From positions 20,405 to 84,404 of the forward strand of contig JBHEQS010000008.1 of the NCBI GenBank assembly GCA_046530765.1: a stretch of DNA of 64,000 nucleotides, written 5' to 3'. Source of the DNA: Arsenophonus sp046530765. GTDB taxonomy: Bacteria > Pseudomonadota > Gammaproteobacteria > Enterobacterales > Enterobacteriaceae. A program made the position numbers and the translations under genes. Shown piece after piece: positions 60,198 through 64,000 of the stretch (its first letter is position 1; every line of letters begins with the position of its first letter). The notes beneath the pieces were generated by a model, which was not told where the DNA came from, did not search any database, and saw nothing but the letters and a program-made list of their open reading frames with translations.

Positions 60198-62990
60198 ATG
60201 GTGCAAATTGTAGATGATTTATTTATTCTAATTGATGGCTCTTCTTATCTTTATCGTGCATATTATGCTTTCCCACCATTAAAAAATAGATTAGGGGAAC
60301 TAACAGGTGCTATGTATGGAGTTCTTAATATGTTGCGTAGTTTAATTATTCAACATAATCCTAGTCATATTGCAGTAGTATTTGATGCTAATGGGAAGAC
60401 ATTTCGTGATAAATTATTTGAGAAATATAAATCTAAACGATCACCAATGCCTGATGAATTGCGCGTACAAATATCACCGTTGCATGAAATGGTTCTTGCC
60501 ATGGGGCTTCCTTTGCTTATCGTTCCTGGTGTAGAAGCTGATGATGTAATAGGTACATTAGCTTTACAGGCTAGCAAGAAAGGATTATCTGTATTAATCA
60601 GCACAGGAGATAAAGATATGGCTCAATTAGTCACTGCTAATATTACGCTTATTAATACGATGACAAATACAATTTTAGGTCCTGTAGATATTATTGATAA
60701 ATATGGTGTGAAGCCAAAGTTGATGATTGATTTTCTCGCATTAATGGGAGACCATTCCGATAATATACCTGGTATACCAGGTATTGGAAAAAAAACAGCA
60801 TTAGCTTTACTGAAAGGAATTGGAGATCTAACAACAATTTACCATAATTTATCAGAAATTGAAACATTAGTATTTCGCGGATCGAAAACATTAGCAAAAA
60901 AGATGACGCAATACAAAGAAATTGCTTTCTTATCTTATAAATTAGCAACAATTAAGACTAATGTTGATTTAATTACAGATTATGATCAATTAATCATGAA
61001 GACTCCTGATACTAAAAAGTTACTAGAACTTTTTAATCGTTATGAATTTAAACGTTGGTTAGTTGATTTACAACAGGGTAATTGGCCAACAAAGAAAACA
61101 CCTAAATTTTCAACGACAATTTCTGTTAATAATAAAAATATTTCTTTAGTTAAAACATCTAATTATGGATTATCAAAAGAACATTATATAACTATATTCA
61201 CAAAAGATGATTTATTGCAATTAGTTAAAAAAATACAATTAGCTAAATGTTTTGTTTTTGATATTAAAACTGACACATTTGATACGTTATCTGCTAATTT
61301 AATTGGACTATCTTTTGCCATTGAAGAAGGTAAAGCCGCTTATCTGCCATTAGAGCATAATTATCTTGATGCACAACAACAATTACCATTTGATGAAGCA
61401 TTAGCTACGATAAAACCAATTTTAGTAAATGAAAATATTCAAAAGATTGGTCAAAATTTAAAATTTTATTACGGTGTTATGGCAAATTATGATATTGAAT
61501 TAAAAAATATAGCGTTTGATACGATGCTAGAATCTTATGTATTAGATAGTGTTGCTGGACTTGGAAAGCATGATATTGATAGTTTGGCTAGAAGACATCT
61601 TAATCATAAGATAATAACATTTAACGATATAGCAGGTAAAGAGAAAAATCGATTAATGTTTAATCAAATTCCACTTGAACAAACGTTAAATTATGCAGTT
61701 GAAGATGTAAATATTACATTATTATTACATAAAAAGTTGTGGCCTCAACTTGCGGCAGAATCAAAATTAAAAGAAATTTTTCAGCAAATAGAAATGCCTC
61801 TAGTGCCAGTATTATCCAGAATGGAGCGTGTTGGAGTTCTTATTGATGTAAATAAACTTGCTAAACAATCTCTAGATATATCAAAACGATTAATTGTAAT
61901 TGAGAAAGAAGCATATAGTATTGTTGATCAAGAATTTAATTTGTCGTCAACTAAACAGTTACAAACTATTTTGTTTGAAAAGCTCCATCTACCGGTAATT
62001 AAAAAAACTCCAAGTGGATCACCTTCCACTAATGAGAAGGTTCTAGAGGAATTATCACTTATCCATGATCTCCCAAAAATTATTTTGCATCATCGAACTT
62101 TGTCGAAATTAAAATCGACATATATTGATAAACTACCAATGATGATTCATCCAAAAACTAATCGTGTTCACACTTCATACTATCAAGCAGTAACCGCAAC
62201 AGGCAGGCTTTCTTCTCGTGATCCTAATTTACAAAATATTCCAGCTAGGACTGAGGATGGGCGCAAAATTCGTCAAGCGTTTATCGCTCGTGAAGGATAT
62301 AAAATTGTAGCAGCAGATTATTCACAAATTGAATTACGCATTGTAGCTCATCTTTCACAAGACAAAGGATTACTTGATGCATTTATAGAAGGAAAGGATA
62401 TTCATAAAGCAACAGCATCAGAAATTTTTGATGTGTTATTAACTGATGTTACAAATGAGCAGCGGCGTATCGCAAAAACAATTAATTTTGGTTTAATTTA
62501 TGGCATGAGTACTTACGGATTATCACATCAATTAGGTATTACTCATAGACAGGCACAGTATTACATGGATCGTTATTTTAGGCGATATTCTGGTATTTTA
62601 AGCTATATGGATAGCACTAGAAAAAAAGCTTCAGAAAAAGGATATGTTGAAACAGTAGATGGTAGAAGGCTTTATTTACCTGATATTAATTCTAGTAATA
62701 TAATGAGACGCAAATCATCAGAACGAGAAGCAATTAACGCACCTATGCAAGGAACTGCAGCAGATATTATAAAAAAAACTATGATATCATTAGATAAATG
62801 GATTGAAACTGTAAAGCCTGATCTCTATTTGTTAATGCAAGTGCACGATGAATTAGTATTTGAAGTAAAAGATTTTGCTGTTGATCGGTCACAAAAAAAG
62901 ATACTACAGCTGATGGAAGAAAGCATGCAATTAACTGTACCATTAAAAGTTGATGTTGGCATTGGTAATAATTGGGATGAAGCACATTAA
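60198..62990 (+). CDS. polA: DNA polymerase I PolA with a degraded proofreading site
   Basis: PolA removes RNA primers and fills gaps. The 930-residue protein (E. coli 928) aligns end to end. The 5'-nuclease domain is intact (FDANGKTFRDKLF, GVEADDVIGTLA, STGDKDMAQLV, MGDHSDNIPGIPGIGKKTA). The polymerase domain is intact: TATGRLSSRDPNLQNIP, motif A ADYSQIELR, RRIAKTINFGLIYG and motif C QVHDELVFE. In the 3'-5' exonuclease domain, Exo I reads FDIKTD: Asp355 is kept but Glu357 is Lys (codon AAA at 61266). Exo II reads NLKFYYG, with Tyr (TAT at 61467) in place of Asp424. Exo III YAVED is kept. From E. coli mutants, loss of these acids abolishes proofreading. So I infer a polymerase with nick-translation ability but without editing. 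Start MVQIVDDLFILIDGSSYLYRAY matches the family. Confidence 0.97.
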   Translation: MVQIVDDLFILIDGSSYLYRAYYAFPPLKNRLGELTGAMYGVLNMLRSLIIQHNPSHIAVVFDANGKTFRDKLFEKYKSKRSPMPDELRVQISPLHEMVLAMGLPLLIVPGVEADDVIGTLALQASKKGLSVLISTGDKDMAQLVTANITLINTMTNTILGPVDIIDKYGVKPKLMIDFLALMGDHSDNIPGIPGIGKKTALALLKGIGDLTTIYHNLSEIETLVFRGSKTLAKKMTQYKEIAFLSYKLATIKTNVDLITDYDQLIMKTPDTKKLLELFNRYEFKRWLVDLQQGNWPTKKTPKFSTTISVNNKNISLVKTSNYGLSKEHYITIFTKDDLLQLVKKIQLAKCFVFDIKTDTFDTLSANLIGLSFAIEEGKAAYLPLEHNYLDAQQQLPFDEALATIKPILVNENIQKIGQNLKFYYGVMANYDIELKNIAFDTMLESYVLDSVAGLGKHDIDSLARRHLNHKIITFNDIAGKEKNRLMFNQIPLEQTLNYAVEDVNITLLLHKKLWPQLAAESKLKEIFQQIEMPLVPVLSRMERVGVLIDVNKLAKQSLDISKRLIVIEKEAYSIVDQEFNLSSTKQLQTILFEKLHLPVIKKTPSGSPSTNEKVLEELSLIHDLPKIILHHRTLSKLKSTYIDKLPMMIHPKTNRVHTSYYQAVTATGRLSSRDPNLQNIPARTEDGRKIRQAFIAREGYKIVAADYSQIELRIVAHLSQDKGLLDAFIEGKDIHKATASEIFDVLLTDVTNEQRRIAKTINFGLIYGMSTYGLSHQLGITHRQAQYYMDRYFRRYSGILSYMDSTRKKASEKGYVETVDGRRLYLPDINSSNIMRRKSSEREAINAPMQGTAADIIKKTMISLDKWIETVKPDLYLLMQVHDELVFEVKDFAVDRSQKKILQLMEESMQLTVPLKVDVGIGNNWDEAH

Positions 62991-62996
62991 ACCAAA

Positions 62997-63025
62997 AATT
63001 AATATTTTTTAAAAAAATATTAATT
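62997..63025 (+). terminator. polA terminator hairpin
   Basis: AATTAATATTTTTT (62997-63010) pairs with AAAAATATTAATT in 63012-63025 almost without a loop, seven nt after the polA stop. The stem is A/T only, so it is a weak terminator by the usual rules. Confidence 0.55.
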
Positions 63026-63061
63026 AAATAAATTAATATTACGCATTAAATTTTTGAAATT

Positions 63062-63117
63062 ATAAAAGGACTTCTTTTACGAAAAGAGGAATCGATTAAC
63101 GCATTGCGCTGTAAAAT
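63062..63117. other. structured, GC-richer patch between polA and engB
   Basis: CTTCTTTT-ACG-AAAAGAGG (63071-63089) forms an 8-bp hairpin with one G-U pair, followed by CGCATTGCG. In E. coli the small RNA Spot 42 (spf) lies between polA and engB, but I see no match to the Spot 42 sequence I know. It could be a decayed or diverged small RNA. Confidence 0.3.
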
Positions 63118-63226
63118 AGGTGATATTTAATTATTATAAAAAATAATTAAATAATTATATATTTTTTTAAAATATTAAAATACAATAGTAGTTACAAATA
63201 AAATATCAAATTATAAATTATGTATA

Positions 63227-63850
63227 TTAATTATGTTTAAACCTTTGCCAATTAACCCATTCATCTAATTTAAGTTGTAATTTATTAACGCCTATTTTTT
63301 TTAATGAAGAAAATACTTCAACCTGAATATCAGTAGAAATAGTTTTTAATATGTTTCTCACTGTTATAATTTGAGTTTTTTGTTTATTAAAAATTAATTT
63401 ATCTGCTTTTGTTAATAATATGAGCATTGATACATTCATTTCTACAGACCATTTAATCATTTTCATATCCATATATTTTAATGGATGACGTATATCCATT
63501 AAAATAATTAACCCAATTAAGCATTTTCTTTTTTGTATATATTCATTTGCTACTTGTTTGCATTGTAGTTTAATTAATTTTGATCCTTCTGCGTAACCAT
63601 AACCAGGCAAATCAACTAGCCTTACACCATTTGTTACCTCAAACAAATTAATTAATTGTGTTTTTCCAGTTATTTTACTAGTATGAGCTAAATTTTTTTG
63701 TTGTGTAAGTATATTTAGTGCGCTAGATTTTCCTGAATTAGATCGACCAACAAAAGCAATTTCTATGCCATGATCATTTGGCAAATTACTAATATCAGAT
63801 GCACTTATAATAAATTTTGTTTTGTTGTAATTATAGTTTTTATTTGCCAT
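63227..63850 (-). CDS. engB: ribosome-biogenesis/division GTPase EngB (YihA)
   Basis: EngB is a small TRAFAC GTPase needed for 50S assembly and indirectly for division. Its 207 residues (E. coli 210) hold the G1 motif GRSNSGKSS (about 35-43), G2 TGKTQLIN, G3 DLPGYGYAEG, G4 TKAD and the C-terminal FSSLKKIGVNKL. The start MANKNYNYNKTKFIISASDI fits. It converges on polA, as yihA does in E. coli; the 235-bp gap between them has the structured patch at 63062. Confidence 0.95.
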   Translation of the reverse strand: MANKNYNYNKTKFIISASDISNLPNDHGIEIAFVGRSNSGKSSALNILTQQKNLAHTSKITGKTQLINLFEVTNGVRLVDLPGYGYAEGSKLIKLQCKQVANEYIQKRKCLIGLIILMDIRHPLKYMDMKMIKWSVEMNVSMLILLTKADKLIFNKQKTQIITVRNILKTISTDIQVEVFSSLKKIGVNKLQLKLDEWVNWQRFKHN

Positions 63851-63922
63851 AATTATTTATTTCTTATTTTAATATGATATAATAAAATTATATCTATATA
63901 CACAGTAAATTAGGATATATGT

Positions 63923-64000
63923 ATATTACGATATTACGATATTACGATATTACGATATTACGATATTACGATATTACGATATTACGATATTACGATATTA
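63923..64000. repeat. 8-bp tandem repeat array running off the window
   Basis: The unit ATATTACG is repeated perfectly about 9.75 times up to the last base. The right boundary is not in the window, so the total copy number is unknown. It may be a variable-number tandem repeat, or the collapsed end of an assembled contig. Confidence 0.95.

Overview
The window is a strongly AT-rich stretch of a gammaproteobacterial (Enterobacterales-like) chromosome that looks like the genome of a host-restricted, probably insect-associated, endosymbiont in the middle of gene loss. Every recognisable protein is a close homologue of an E. coli housekeeping protein of nearly E. coli length. Only 23 protein genes (about 27 kb, roughly 42 percent of the window) and three tRNA genes can be supported. 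The remainder is gene-less AT-rich DNA, including one desert of about 18 kb (41.1-59.2 kb). I saw no insertion sequences, phage genes, CRISPR arrays or rRNA genes. The species cannot be named from this sequence alone.

Layout. (1) 0.36-6.7 kb: hemE, a YjaH-like lipoprotein gene and the purH-purD operon, in E. coli order with hupA and zra genes missing. (2) 6.7-9.1 kb: gene-less. (3) 9.1-18.1 kb: priA, rpmE, metJ, a shortened metL that keeps only the aspartokinase half, and ppc; again E. coli order with metB, metF and others lost. (4) 18.1-23.4 kb: gene-less, with a T-biased patch that may be a ghost gene. (5) 23.4-26.4 kb: uvrC-pgsA-tRNA-Gly-tRNA-Cys-tRNA-Leu on the minus strand. (6) 26.4-30.8 kb: gene-less, with an orphan terminator. 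(7) 30.8-41.1 kb: hemF converging on a minus-strand block ndk-rlmN-rodZ-ispG-hisS-yfgM-bamB-der, again E. coli order. (8) 41.1-59.2 kb: desert rich in long perfect palindromes, with a G/C skew change near 48.4-49.5 kb. (9) 59.2-63.9 kb: dsbA, polA and, on the minus strand, engB. (10) The window ends inside an 8-bp tandem repeat.

The retained functions are core ones: heme (hemE, hemF), purines (purH, purD), nucleotide balance (ndk), isoprenoids (ispG), aspartate-family and anaplerotic metabolism (metL aspartokinase, ppc), translation (rpmE, hisS, rlmN, der, tRNAs), replication and repair (priA, polA, uvrC), phospholipid synthesis (pgsA), envelope and shape (bamB, yfgM, rodZ, dsbA) and division/ribosome GTPases (engB, der).

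The most notable observations are: PolA has lost two catalytic acidic residues of its 3'-5' proofreading site (E357K and D424Y) while its polymerase and 5'-nuclease motifs are intact; MetL has lost its homoserine dehydrogenase half while the repressor MetJ is still perfect; and the gene deserts carry many long, perfect, AT-only palindromes far beyond what base composition predicts, including 40- and 46-nt ones that lie where the G/C skew changes sign. All coordinates and counts were worked out by hand from the sequence.
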